Assembly: GCA_029706075.1 (NCBI GenBank)
Contig: JAINUG010000544.1
Location: 1 to 64,000 of the forward strand
DNA length: 64,000 nucleotides
Origin: Aldrovandia affinis
Lineage: Eukaryota > Chordata > Actinopteri > Notacanthiformes > Halosauridae
Reading direction: 5' to 3'
Shown here: in pieces, positions 1 to 10,757 of the stretch
Layout: every line of letters begins with the position of its first letter
How positions within the stretch are numbered: position 1 is the first letter of the stretch
The notes under the pieces: model-generated
What the model saw: the letters and a program-made list of their open reading frames with translations, nothing else
The model's database searches: none
What the model was told of the DNA's origin: nothing
Position numbers and translations under genes: made by a program

Positions 1-15
1 AAGAAATGTAAACTG

Positions 16-60
16 TAAGTCGCTCTGTTTAAGAGCATCTGCTAAATGCCTGTAATGTAA
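16..60 (+). repeat. 3' tail of an L2-type LINE or SINE
   Basis: The stretch carries the AAGTCGCTCT...TAAGAGC.TCTGCTAAATGCC motif that ends fish L2 LINEs and the SINEs that borrow their tail. Only the tail lies in the window, so LINE and SINE cannot be told apart. Confidence 0.6.
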
Positions 61-94
61 TGTCCCACAATAATTGACTCTGCTTTTCCTTATT

Positions 95-1060
95 TATATA
101 AATGATATTGATACGGGTGTTAGTAGCAAAATAGTTAAATTTGCAGATGATACAAAACTTTGGGGTTTAGCAAACTGTTTGTAATCTACTAAAGTAATCC
201 AAGATGATTTAAACAAACTACAAAAAGAGCAGAAACATAGCAGATGACATTCAATATTGTAAATGTAAAAGTTATGCATGTGGGAAATAAAAATATAAGA
301 CAGGAGTATTTTATGAGAGGAGCAAAATTATAATGAATTCAAATTGAAAAAGACTTGGCAATTGTAGTTGATCAAAGTCTATCAGGATCTAAGCATTGTG
401 ATGTAGCAGTGAAAAAGGCCATGGTAGGCCAAAGGCCAAGTATGCTTGGATATATGGAAAAACGTATTGAGTATCATTACAGAGCAGTTTTGTGCAGTTC
501 TGGGCACAACACTACAAGAAAGATATAGAAGCTCTTGAGAAAGTACACAGAATGGCAACTAAATTAGTTTCTGATATGGCAAAGGCAAAAGGAATTAAGA
601 CACTTAATCTATTTGAGTTTAGCAAAAGGATACTGGGGGTTATTGAAGTTTGATAAATACATAAATAAATTAATACAATTTAGTAATAAAGTGAACTACC
701 AAAGATTTTTCAGGTTGGCTTTAGTTAGCAGAACAGGAGGACACAGGTGGAAACCAGTTAAAGGTAAATTCCAAACTGATATCAGCAAGTATTTTTTTCA
801 GAGAGTTGTAAATGCGTGGATCAGCTTGCCAGGTCATGTATTTGAGGCAGAAACACTTGGGGTATTCAAGTCTAGGGTTGATGCAGTACTGAATATTCTT
901 TAGATTAAATGCGTGGATCAGCTTGCCAGGTCATGTATTTGAGGCAGAAACACTTGGGGTATTCAAGTCCAGGGTTGATGCAGTACTGAATATTCTTTAG
1001 ATTAGGAAATGATGAGCCTTGATGGGCTGAATGGCCTTTTCTCGTCATTATGTATTTTCA
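95..1060 (+). mobile_element. CR1-like LINE, 3' end with reverse transcriptase fragment
   Basis: The left part translates, with breaks, to the reverse transcriptase YADD-box region (NDIDTG...KFADDTKL). The open stretch 613-903 gives the C-terminal part typical of CR1 LINEs (RTGGHRWK, then FFQRVVNAWISLP and ETLGVFKSRVD). The 3' end reads GATGGGCTGAATGGCCTTTTCTCGTC, shared by many vertebrate CR1 copies. It is 5' truncated, has stops and frameshifts, and is dead. A shorter, more decayed copy lies at 21595-21900. Confidence 0.75.
811..1004 (+). repeat. 97-bp tandem duplication inside the CR1 LINE
   Basis: Bases 811-907 and 908-1004 are nearly identical direct copies covering the last codons of the LINE (AWISLPGH...NIL) and its stop. 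The second copy lies outside the open frame. A local duplication after insertion is the simplest reading. Confidence 0.85.
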
Positions 1061-2563
1061 CATTATTTTATAATTTATTAAGTTCTTATGTTCTCAATTA
1101 ATCAGTAAACACCACAGTTTATTTTATGAGCTGCAGAGATGTTACCAGCAACATTTTGACTGCTCACATAGCCACTTTGGAAAATCTTCCAACATTCCTG
1201 GTAACAAAGCTAAGTGAATTTTTTTACATTTGTTTGCCCACTATGCTGCACAAATCTGCAACTGAAAACATATTCCCAGGGTTTATTTTTTCGAATCTCC
1301 TTATTCCAAAGTGGCAGAAAGAATAACATCTGAACAATAACTGCTTAAAAGACCTCCTAAATATAATTCAGATCCATACAGGCACAAACACATTGTGTAC
1401 AATTGATTAATTATATTTTATTTTACTTCAGCACATGCAATGAATAAATAACATTAATTACTATTATTTACTGATTTACATTTCCAAACTCCCATAATCT
1501 GAACAGCTTGTTTAGAGATACTGAGCAAAAAGTAAAATGAACAATGAGCTGATGGTTTGACAGTAGTAATGAAGCTATTAGAGGATATGAAGACCTAAAC
1601 AACTCAACAATAGAAAATATATTGAAAATAAAGTGTCCATTAGATATCTACCAGAACCCCAAGAATGTAAAACAAACCACTATTTTAAGATAATCTACAA
1701 ATACAAGAATTAAATTAGAGTCCAGGAAATTAAACATGAGTTACATGAATTCAAACTCCTCTAATATATTTGAGTTTTCATTGCTGTAAAGAAACCTATA
1801 CATTAAGATTTAACCATATTTGACACTACAACAGTGAATTATTTATGCATGCATATCTATGCCACACATGCAGACAACAGTCAACTACAAATCATTTTTG
1901 GAAATCAACTTTTGCTATATTTAACAAATAGTGAAAAAAGGATATTCACTAGGAGGTGTATGCTGACTTCAAGGCACTGCAAAAACTTTATAACCCATAC
2001 AGTTTTAACATTAGTAATTCACACAGTGCATTTGGTTGGTGTTTTCCCTTTTGTGCCAAAATGCCTTCACATGGACCCTGTACAGATGAAAAACCCATCT
2101 AAATGAACAGGCTTAGTGGCCAATGACGACGTTCGAGTGTAATTTTCTCACCACAATTTTGCAGTGAAATAGCGTTCATAGCTACTGTGCCATTTTACCA
2201 ATGCAGAGTGTTTTTTGCATAGGCACCTGTCATAACTCGATTTTCGAGTATTTCTCCAAGATATATCCTGGAAAATCTCAAGCATAACAAATCTCAGATT
2301 GGCTCCACTCTGCCTTGACATGGCTGAACTCTTTAGAGTGCTAAAAACAGACGTTTAGCAAACGCGGGGCACTTGGGGGCCCTATGCTGTAATCTAGTGT
2401 AATATGCTGAAATAATGCAACAGGGAGAGCAGCTGTTTAGTTCAGTTACATAAGTCACTTTATGATGATTATTAGTGATAACTACCTTAAAGGAGTACTC
2501 CAATTAAAATATAACAGTATTATTATCATTTACTTATTATTACTACTAGGAAAGCTACCTTTG
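1061..2563. other. AT-rich intergenic DNA, nothing assigned
   Basis: Short open frames here (such as 1126-1326 and 1834-2106) have no recognisable motif and look like chance. By comparison with gene 2, the part next to 2563 is probably the old far 3' flank of gene 1, now cut off from it by the piggyBac insertion. Confidence 0.5.
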
Positions 2564-2567
2564 TTAA

Positions 2568-4201
2568 TCCCCTGAGGTCGACTGGATCGCCGACGATCCG
2601 AGCAGCAATAAAAGTATATTAATATTTCTAACGTCGCAAGATTTTATCATACACACGCAGCAAAAACATTGACAGAAACCTTAGAATCGCGACAATCCGA
2701 TTTGAGCACTGGCAAATAATATGCGATTATTTAAATGAGGTTAATTAGACCAAAAGTAAACCTTGCCTTTCACTCTCTGTTTTACCTGGAAGTACCGTCC
2801 CCCTTCTATTGACATGGTAACTAGGTGCTAGTTTTAGGGAGGGGCATGGGGCCATGTGTGAAATCGCCATGTAAACAAATACAATGTCCCGACATTATAT
2901 AGCCTAGCATCTTGTCTGTGTTTACGGTTGCGATCTGCCAGCAACAGACTGTATGCTGAGATTTATTTTATTTCCCATGTTTTCAAATAGGCTACTCGTG
3001 AAAATATATGAATTCTGCGTCTTGTGACGATATACGGAAACAATCAGAATCATTGCGGACTGCTGCGAATAATTAACGGGAGGATATTTAACCAGCTGGC
3101 ATTCTGTTTCGGCGCTTGGACATTATCTAGCTTAGCTTGATAATACCTATTGTGATTAATGTTTCTTGCCTCTCGAGAACTTGTTTGTTCGTGTGCTTAT
3201 TGTTGTTTAGATTCCCAGTGTTTAGTTTATTCCGGATACGTTTTGTTTGTTCCTGATCGTTGGTTATTTTGTTTTGTTTATGTCTTTCCGTGTCTTCGCA
3301 GACACGGATTTTGCTTTCGTTTTCCTACAGACGTTTAAAGATAAATATCTTAAACCCAGAAAACGGGCTACTTTTGATCATGTGCCTGTGCCCACTGCCA
3401 AACAGACTCTGGATGTTGGCAAACTGGCTTCTGTTGGTCGCAATAAATGCGTACTCTGCAAGATGTTGGGGAAACAACAGTGCACTCCATGGGAGTGCAA
3501 GGTTTGTGATGTTCCCTTGTGTCTACAGTTGACCAGAAACTGTTTTGAGAAGTGGCACCAAAGACTGTAAAAAACAGATGTTTTAATGTTTCACCATGTT
3601 TTAATTTTGAATTTTTTCAATATAGTTTGTGTGATGTTTTCAATAAATCTTCCAAAATAAAAAAAGCATATTTCTTTTCTGTCTTCTGCATGGCTCACTG
3701 ACTATTGCTTACTCTGATGGCTTTTCTCTTTGTCTGATGGCCTTTGAGGGAGAGATGGCCCATCTGACACATCTTAGAGGTGTGGACAATCCTCTGGTGT
3801 CGATCATGAATGGTGTCGATTCAGGAAATTAGCATATAGCCCTCCCACAGCCAGTGTGACCAGTTCTGATAAAAACAGGTTTTTAGCTATTTAGATCTCA
3901 GATGTGCTAAACTATTTTCACACCCTTACATAACCAAGACCTTGATGAACAAACGCATATTGGCAAAACAATTTGTCACTATAGTTTAGTGTGTGCTTTC
4001 ACAACTTTTGTGACGGCAGAAAAATGTACTCTTTATAACTTGTGTGTTTGTAGATCTATTTACAAGCTGCATATGATACTGACCAAACTATTGATGGCAT
4101 ATAAATGTAGTTGTGATTGTCCTTCAAATAAAAATTTAGATAAATATCAGACCACGCCAAAATCACAAACCTTCTCTAAGCTTAGCACGGACCTCAGGGG
4201 G
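2568..4201 (+). mobile_element. piggyBac-type DNA transposon, internally deleted (copy 1)
   Basis: The element is bounded by TTAA at 2564-2567 and 4202-4205, the piggyBac target site. Its ends are inverted repeats containing CCCTGAGGTC. At 1.63 kb it is too short for a full transposase and keeps only the C-terminal part near 3330-3570, so it is non-autonomous. Just inside the left end is a hairpin (2584-2599, arms GGATCG/CGATCC). It sits about 80 bp beyond the stop codon of gene 1, at a TTAA that matches the gene 2 trailer (TGCTTAAAC). A sister copy in opposite orientation lies at 50744-52326. Confidence 0.85.
3330..3570 (+). pseudogene. piggyBac transposase C-terminal cysteine-rich domain (remnant)
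   Basis: The open frame 3247-3570 becomes transposase-like from about 3330: FKDKYLKPRKR, then VPVPTAKQT, then CVLC, CKVC, PLCLQL and CFEKWH. This cysteine/histidine spacing is the zinc-binding domain that ends piggyBac transposases and binds transposon ends. The catalytic Asp-rich core is absent, so the fragment cannot transpose. The sequence upstream in the same frame is not transposase-like and probably comes from an internal deletion joining the 5' leader to the last part of the gene. Confidence 0.7.
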
Positions 4202-4281
4202 TTAAGCAATGTACGTCACAATACATAGTGATGAAATCTCCTCTCAAAAACGTTGTCCCTCTGAACACGTTTGTCTTTGTC

Positions 4282-7200
4282 TTATAGTATGGTGCATCGT
4301 GTCTGACTACATGCATTTGTTACTGTAGGTACAGAATTGACTAAAACAGATTTTTTTACCTCTGCTATCTTTCTAGCTTCTCTCTCTGCTTGTTCTCTAG
4401 CTTTCTCCAGAATTTCTGGTGCACATTTTTGTTGTTTCAGCTTATCCTCCGCCAGGGATCTCTCCTCTTCATTCTCTTTCAGAATCCTCCTCTTCTCCTC
4501 TTCAATTGCATTTTCAGCGTTTTTGTACATCTCATTGGTGTAGCAGCCTCCTCCATTCATATCAATCTTCTGCAGCAGCTCAGTGACCTGAGAACGATTC
4601 TCCATGTCCTCATTGTTAAAGACATGATATCCAAAATGGCACTGATCAGTGAACTCTCTAAGTTCTTTACTGTTCTTCATAAATTCTTCAATAGGAGTTT
4701 TCTTCAGCCGGTCTCCATGAGTGAACAGCACCATTGTGTACTTGGCTGATTCAGTACCAAAGATTGTCTGAATGATCTTCACTGTGTCCTTCTCCTCTTG
4801 TGTGAATCTGCCCAGCTGAATAACCACCAGGAATACATGGGGTCCTGGCGAGGACAAAGATACGCACTTCACAATCTCCATTATGATTTCATCATTTTTT
4901 AACCCAGTATCAAACAGGCCTGGAGTGTCAACCATGGTCACATTTCTCTCATTCACCACCCCTCCTTTCTTCATACATTGTGATGTCACAGAGGAAGAGG
5001 AGAGCTGAGATGCAAACTCCTCTTTCCCCAGGATGGTGTTTCCTGCTGCACTTTTTCCCACTCCAGTCTTCCCCACCAGCACAATCCTCATATCTTTAAG
5101 CTGCGCTTGTTCTGTGGAATAACAAGTAGACTACAGTTATGTCTTCACACTGCTGATATATGAGATTAATATTTTAACTCTGAAATAATTACATCTTCTA
5201 GTATTTGTGTAATGATGATGTTCTGACGATGTTCAACTCAAAGGTAATGGTTGGAATCAATTTGGTGATGCCAAGACAAACACAACACTGAACCCATATT
5301 CCAAGTGGAATATAAAACAAAAAAACTTAACAGAAATGGCAAGACACAATAGCACTTCACAGGTAAGGATGTTTATTGATATGGTTCTGCCCCCAAATTT
5401 AAAAAAATGCATTTGAACAAAAATTACGCACATATACAAAACATACACTCTCTGTCTATCTGTATGATACAATTACTAAGTGCGTACCAAATTATTGGTA
5501 TCAAAATGATGCCAAATTTAATCAATATATATATCACAGAGGCTAAACAAGCACTGTTCCAAAGCAATGTTTCGCATATTTTCCTACATTCATTCAAGTA
5601 ACGTCTCATCGAAGTTACTGGAACCCTATTGTATTTGTAGTTTTTCATTTTTATTATTATTATTATTAAAAGTCCAAGCACAGCATGTGCTGGAACCCTA
5701 TTGTTTTTGTTCCCATTGTTATTATAATTATATGTTTTCCCCCCATAACTTATAGGCTTGTAACTTCTATATGGAATGGTGCAAACTCATGTTGTTAAGG
5801 TTTGTGAAAGATATATGCCATGCAGTTGGCCAATAGGAGATGCACACTATAGCGCACTATTCAATTTTCAACATTTGAAAGATCAGACTGACGTAGAGAC
5901 ATGAAACCAACATCACTAGCTTCCTCTGCTCACAATGAAAAAATGTGTCTCTTGGACCTATAAAATGTGCCACATTAGATTTTGTGTTATTTTGAGTATT
6001 TGAAAAACATTTCAGTGACATCTCCTCATAGACCATTTGACACATCGGCATGCAAGTTATGCCAATTTGTTCACTCTCCTCTAAAAAGTTATTATATTAT
6101 ACGTTTCTATGCAAGAAATTATGGGCACAGTATGCAAATCAAATTTAGGTATGCATAATTATGCATCAGACTTGTAGTGACGTGTAGACCACATCAATCT
6201 GAAGAAAACAAAACTTGAATGATGATGGTAGGTTAAGATATATAGAAGCTAGAGATATCTCTCATCATCTCATCTCATCTCATCTTCAGCCGCTTATTCC
6301 TAGTTAGGGTCACAGGGGGGCTGGAGCCTATCCCAGCATGCATTGGGGCGAGAGGCAGGAATACACCCTGGACAGGTCGCCAATCCATCGCAGGGCACTA
6401 CATACACCATTCACTCACACACTCATACCTACGGGCAATTTAGACTCTCCAATTAGCCTAACGTGCATGTCTTTGGACTGTGGGAAGAAACCGGAGTACC
6501 TGGAGGAAACCCACGCGGACACGGGGAGAACATGCAAACTCCACACAGAAAGGCCCCCGGCCTGGATTCGAACCCGAGACCTTCTTGCTGTGAGGCGACA
6601 GTGCTATCCACTGCACCACCGTGCCGCCAGCTAGAGATATATTATTTTATATTAAATGTCTACATCACACAAGATGCAGCACAAGGCTTGGTTAAAGCTC
6701 TGTGTTTCTAGGAGCATTTGCAATCTGTAGTGAGAAAGCATAGAGAATTTCACATGTCTAGATGAGTTTTGATTATGGGTGAATGAATACACCTCCTTTC
6801 ACTAAATGTACATGTTATCTTATATAAATAAGTATTGGCGAAATATTAAACAGGCACAAAAGACAAAGCTGTGCTGCTCCAACTTAATGTGAAGAGGATG
6901 CTTCATGATTCCTCGCCAATGGATTATTCGGTTCACTTGTTAATTAATCAAAATAAATGAAAATAGGTTGAGACCAATGGTTGCCTGTTTTTGTATGGTC
7001 ATTCATACAGAATTAGACTAATACTTAGTTTTCTAGTTAGCTAGCTAACTTGTCCAACAGGTGAAATTGAAGCATACAATCAATTTGAAAGTGTTTAAAC
7101 AATGTGTCCAGTTAGACTAATAATATATTTGTAGAACCCAATAATCACGCTGAGGAGGAGCTTTCACAATGAGGAGCTTTCACAATCACAGAGGAAGATG

Positions 7201-7759
7201 CAGGCATATCAATGGGTAAACATATAGGGCTCTAGTTTAGAAATATTCCATTTGTGACAGGCTAAACTAGCAATTACACTACCATCCTCCCCAAAGGAGA
7301 GCCCCATAGCTTTATTGAGCTGCTACTGATGTGATAAGTATTTGCTATAATATTTATTTATATTCATTTTTATACCTATAATCCTAATGTATCACTCTGC
7401 TGTAAATTCACTTATGATCTTTGTCAAACTTGTGGAAAAATGATCTGTATCACAACTCTAACTAGAAGTGCACAACCGCATTAATAATGTTATTTTCCAG
7501 GGCTGCAGTAGTGAAATTTAGAGGCTTGCTCAGAGCATTTTGCACTATTGCATGCCTGACAGAAAGACACTTTTAATGCCCATCATTTTTGTCTCATCCC
7601 GCAGGATTCCTGTGGGCATACAGGGGTGTATTTGGAGGTTTCCCCCTTTTCCCCACTGACTTCACACACAGCTCTGATATCAAGTTGACCGTCTGCTTTT
7701 CACCGAGGATCAGTTCTAACACAGAAGAAGAATAAGACACAAACTTACCGCTCATGTTT
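4282..7759 (-). CDS. GIMAP (AIG1-type) GTPase, gene 1
   Basis: CDS is complement of 4282-5111 and 7753-7759, giving 278 residues. Exon 1 codes ATG AGC G and ends at a GTAAGT donor; exon 2 follows a TTCCACAG acceptor (phase 1), so the protein begins MSEQAQLKDMRIVLVG. AIG1 G-domain motifs are clear: P-loop GKTGVGKS (16-23), DTPGLF (64-69), LFTHGD (about 131-136) and YHVFNNED (164-171). A Lys/Glu-rich, probably coiled-coil stretch spans about 204-254. There is no hydrophobic tail; the protein ends CTIL, a CaaX-like prenylation signal. Relative to gene 2 it lacks four residues (KMVA) before MNG. GIMAPs are GTP-binding scaffold GTPases, mostly of lymphocyte and organelle membranes; the exact paralogue cannot be named. 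The frame is intact. A piggyBac lies about 80 bp past the stop. Confidence 0.85.
5112..7752 (-). other. Intron of gene 1
   Basis: Phase-1 intron with GT donor at 7751-7752 and AG acceptor at 5112-5113. About 100 bp before the acceptor closely matches the same place in gene 2, and about 150 bp after the donor matches gene 2 after its exon 1. It contains a SINE at 6259-6628 and short ATT runs near 5650. Otherwise it is AT-rich with no recognised element. Confidence 0.75.
6259..6628 (-). mobile_element. tRNA-derived SINE (Mermaid-like) in gene 1 intron
   Basis: A 12-bp duplication AGCTAGAGATAT flanks it (6247-6258 and 6629-6640). On the minus strand the head GGTGGTGCAGTGGATAGCAC and GGGTTCGAATCC resemble tRNA A and B boxes. 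The body has the widespread fish motif ...CTTTGGACTGTGGG... (opposite sense), and the tail is a GATGA/GAGAT run. The family name is from memory of similar fish repeats and is less sure than the class. Confidence 0.75.
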
Positions 7760-8261
7760 GCAGGTGAGTAGATCAGTACAGGTTTGTGTAGATAAGTCTG
7801 ATGTAGCAGTGTGCCTGTCTGTCTGTGTCTCAGAGGTACAGTAGGAGCTGCAGTGGAAGTGCGTCTGCATTTATACACACCTGTAATGTCCTAGACATGC
7901 CCACTGATACAGCACATAGGCTTGTACTCTTGTTCTGATGTATACTTTTGACTATAAACCAGGTGATGTCAATGAACTGTGCATGAGAAACTCCCTAAGT
8001 TCAGGATCAAGGACCATGGTCATATAAAAGATAAAGCGATATGCTGATAAAGAAATGAAAGGATCAGGTTTCTTCTGACTGTAAATCATGTGACATTAAA
8101 TAAGAAACATGATAGAGTTGAATGTTCTGCATAGCCCAGTAAATGCACCACCTCTGAAACCCTACTAGGTGGGGCAAGTAGATTTCAGACTGAGCAAGTG
8201 AGAAAAACATTAGCATTGAACCCTACCTAAATGTGAATAAGTGCACTTATATTTTATATAT
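7594..8261 (-). repeat. GIMAP upstream unit, copy at gene 1
   Basis: Read on the minus strand, this segment aligns by eye almost throughout to 24215-25370 on the plus strand, including the start of intron 1, exon 1, TATA box and several hundred bases above it (TTACAGTCAGAAGA, TATCAGCATATCG, GTTCATTGA.ATCACCTGG). The match continues beyond the LTR into 8821-8877 and 9445-9475, which align with 24100-24200. This is the inverted duplication that made genes 1 and 2. Confidence 0.8.
7753..7880 (-). promoter_or_regulatory. Core promoter and exon 1 of gene 1
   Basis: TATAAA lies at 7870-7875 on the minus strand (context GTGTATAAATGCAG). The leader below it has no upstream ATG and runs to ATGAGCG at 7753-7759 and the GTAAGT donor. 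The same arrangement, with high identity, occurs at gene 2. Start of transcription would be near 7840-7845 if the usual 25-30 bp spacing holds. Confidence 0.65.
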
Positions 8262-8820
8262 TGTGGTGTCCCCAGGGGTTGGGCGACACACACGGACCTT
8301 GCAGAGGGCGTAGGCAAGTTCAAGAACACAGAGGAGGCAGTAATATAAACAAAATGATAATTTAATAAACAAACTCTTGACAAACACAAAACAAAGGGTG
8401 GGGTCTTCAGGGAAATACAAACACAAAGTCCACAAATCCTTATCTCGTCGTCAATGTCCAAGATCCAATTCAAAATCCAGGTCCAAGTCCACAATCCAGT
8501 CCGTAGTCAATATTCAAAGGGGGTCCTCACACAACCCGGCCAAACACACAACACGCTCTCCAAATCCTGGCTGGTCAACAACTTCACAGGCTTCTCTTTT
8601 TCTTCAAACTCACACAGCAACTCCTTCCTAAACACATTCCTACTCCTCTCCAAGTGTGATGGGATTCAGCCCTTTAAATAGGCCTTGAAATGGCCTTCAG
8701 CTGGCCGTTAGCTCCATTGCCTTCACTTGGCTCAGGTGTGACGGTGGCCTGCTGGGAAATGTAGTGTTTCCTGGCTCCCATGTGTTGTAGGCCAGGCAGC
8801 CATTTTCTTGGGCTGCCACA
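8262..8820 (-). mobile_element. Solo LTR of an LTR retrotransposon (fossil)
   Basis: The 559-bp unit begins TGTGGTGTCC and ends GGCTGCCACA, the TG...CA ends of an LTR, with ATAT on each side as a 4-bp target duplication. The equivalent place near gene 2 (about 24165-24185) lacks it, which supplies an empty site. A TATTTAAAGG box on the minus strand suggests minus orientation. No internal part or second LTR is present, so it is a recombined relic. The family is probably gypsy-like but unproven. Confidence 0.65.
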
Positions 8821-8877
8821 ATATCAATATTTGAAAGTTTTTGTAAGACTTTTATAATTGTTCTGATGTGTACTTTT

Positions 8878-9444
8878 TAAAAAAAAAAAATGTTAAACAA
8901 TTTTCAGATTTTTTTCAAGTCAATCCCCCTCACAGTGCGCGTTCGCTGCCGTAGCCCTGCGACTGGTATTTTTTTTTTTTTAGGCATTTTTTTTAGCAGA
9001 CGCTCTTATCCAGAGCGACTTACAGTTCACATTTCTTCACATACAATCCATTTATACACCTGGATATTAACTGAAGCAATTCAGGATAAGTACCTTGCTC
9101 AAGGGTACAACGGCAGTGTCCCACCTGGGGATTGAACCTGCAACCTTAACGTTACAAGCCCAGTTCCCTAACCATTATACCACACTGCTGGTAGTGACGA
9201 AGGCGAAGTATCATCTCCTCCAAGACGGCACTCGCCAGGCCACCGACCTTAACCCGGTACTACAGAACCACTCCTGTGTGCAGCAAATGTCCTGTCGGCT
9301 TCCCTCCCCCCTCTCTGGGACGGACAGCCAATTGCCGCCCCCGGCACTCCTGGCCAGAGTTGACTCTGGCGCGGCCGGTGGGATCGAACCCTTGTCACCG
9401 TGGCCAGCGTCGAACGTTGTAACCACTGGATCATGCGGGAGGCC
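8878..9444 (-). mobile_element. tRNA-derived SINE (family B), host of a second SINE
   Basis: A 15-bp duplication CTGATGTGTACTTTT flanks it (8863-8877, 9445-9459). On the minus strand the head GGCCTCCCGCATGATCCAGTGGTTA and GGTTCGATCCC act as tRNA-like A and B boxes; the body is GC-rich and the end A-rich. Other copies: 23026-23363 (whole) and 16145-16330 plus 20442-20534 (split). It landed in the GIMAP upstream unit. Confidence 0.8.
8969..9187 (-). mobile_element. HE1-like SINE with L2-type tail, nested in SINE B
   Basis: Minus-strand reading starts CAGTGTGGTATAATGGTTAGG with B box GGTTCAATCCC and ends in AAGTCGCTCTGGATAAGAGC, the L2 tail. CTGGTA at 8963-8968 and 9188-9193 is the likely target duplication. 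Intact SINE B copies read straight through this point, so the nesting is clear. Confidence 0.75.
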
Positions 9445-9604
9445 CTGATGTGTACTTTTGACTGATAATAAATTCCCATACATTTCACATACTGTATATA
9501 CAATAATACAGTGGACTTTAGATCTATGCCTTCTGATACCAGTTTGTAACACCCTCCCCCTCCCCTCCACACACACAACCATGCCAATATCACCTTCATG
9601 AAAA

Positions 9605-10120
9605 ATGTAGTAGTACTAACTATATTACTTCATAGTTTAATATAGTATAGTTTACTGTAGTGTTTGTTCTATAGATTAAGTATATTCTATAGTGGATGAA
9701 ATAGTATTTACTATAGAGACATAATAAATTGTAGTATTAACAATGTTTGTCCTACAGCAGTTGTTCCCAAACCTCTCCTTATTTTTAACGAGTATTGATT
9801 AGTGTGTGCTTGTGGTGGACTTTCACAAGTGCATGGACTGGCTGGGGTTCCCCAAGGAGAGGTTTTGGAACTACTGAGCTACAGTGCTTACTTTGGTACT
9901 CTACTTGAAATTAGCTACTTACAGCAGTTAACTATGGTAACTACAGTTCATTGTAATATTTCATGGTATTAAAAAAACACACACATATTATAGTATACCA
10001 CAAAAACTACAGTATAAATGATGTAGAATATCATTATACATCCATGACATAAATAGGGGTCAGAAGTGATGTTATTTGTTATGCAAAATCATAGATTGTA
10101 TGTAGTATGTAGAATGTAGA
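9605..10120. other. AT-rich palindromic DNA around a MITE
   Basis: Many short inverted repeats of TAGTA/ACTATAG type lie on both sides of the hAT MITE. They suggest another decayed palindromic MITE that received it, but I cannot fix its ends. No coding potential is seen. Confidence 0.35.
9758..9876. mobile_element. Short hAT-type MITE
   Basis: The 119-bp unit has inverted ends CAGTTGTTCCCAAACCTCTCC and CAGTAGTTCCAAAACCTCTCC (from the other strand). The flanking octamers TCCTACAG and AGCTACAG agree at six of eight bases, as expected for an old 8-bp hAT duplication. It has no coding capacity. Confidence 0.65.
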
Positions 10121-10757
10121 ATATCAAATCAAATCAAATCAAATTACAATTGAATTGTCACAAAACACTTAACAGAGGGGGAACCCAGGCCTAGATCCCC
10201 CCAAAAGCAAGCCTAAAGGCAACAGTGGCAAGGAAAAACTCCATCTCCCATCCTCTTCTGGCCGGCACAGGGTGTGTCCAAAAAAGACCATATCATGGTC
10301 AGTCCAAGGTGACTCAGGGCTGAAAGACTTTGCCCCTCCTGAGTTAGGTAGTCAGCGGGGGGGATAAACCATGTGGAGAGGGTCCTGATCCAAGAACTGG
10401 GGTTGGCGTGGGGGTGAGGGTTGATGGGGGCAGCTCACACTTCTCGCAGGACCTAGGGCTCGGGGGCAGGTGCCCCCAAGTCAGATGTCGAGGCAGAGAA
10501 GAGAACATGCAGTCAGAAAAAAAGCAGTGCTATAGCCAGTAGCATTATGTAAGAGCAGGGGAGCACAAGCATAGGATGCAGATAGCCCCGACAGGTGTAA
10601 GCTAGGACAGCATACCTATTAGGAGAGGGACAGAGAATACACGCAGCACACCTGATCAAGGATAACCAGCATAACAGTGGTGGTAACACATTGAGGAGGT
10701 GACAGTATGGAAAGTTTCTCACTCCATAAGACGGCCTTCTCCATCTCTCCACCTAGA

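Noticed and set aside
1834-2106. 90-codon open frame in AT-rich DNA
   Set aside because: No motif, no splice context, and length is within chance.
3247-3330. N-terminal part of the 107-codon frame as transposase
   Set aside because: It reads like translated leader (FLIVGYFVLFMSFRVF); only the part after about 3330 fits piggyBac.
9211-9599. Two open frames of more than 110 codons on the minus strand
   Set aside because: They run through SINE B and its flank; no conserved protein motif.
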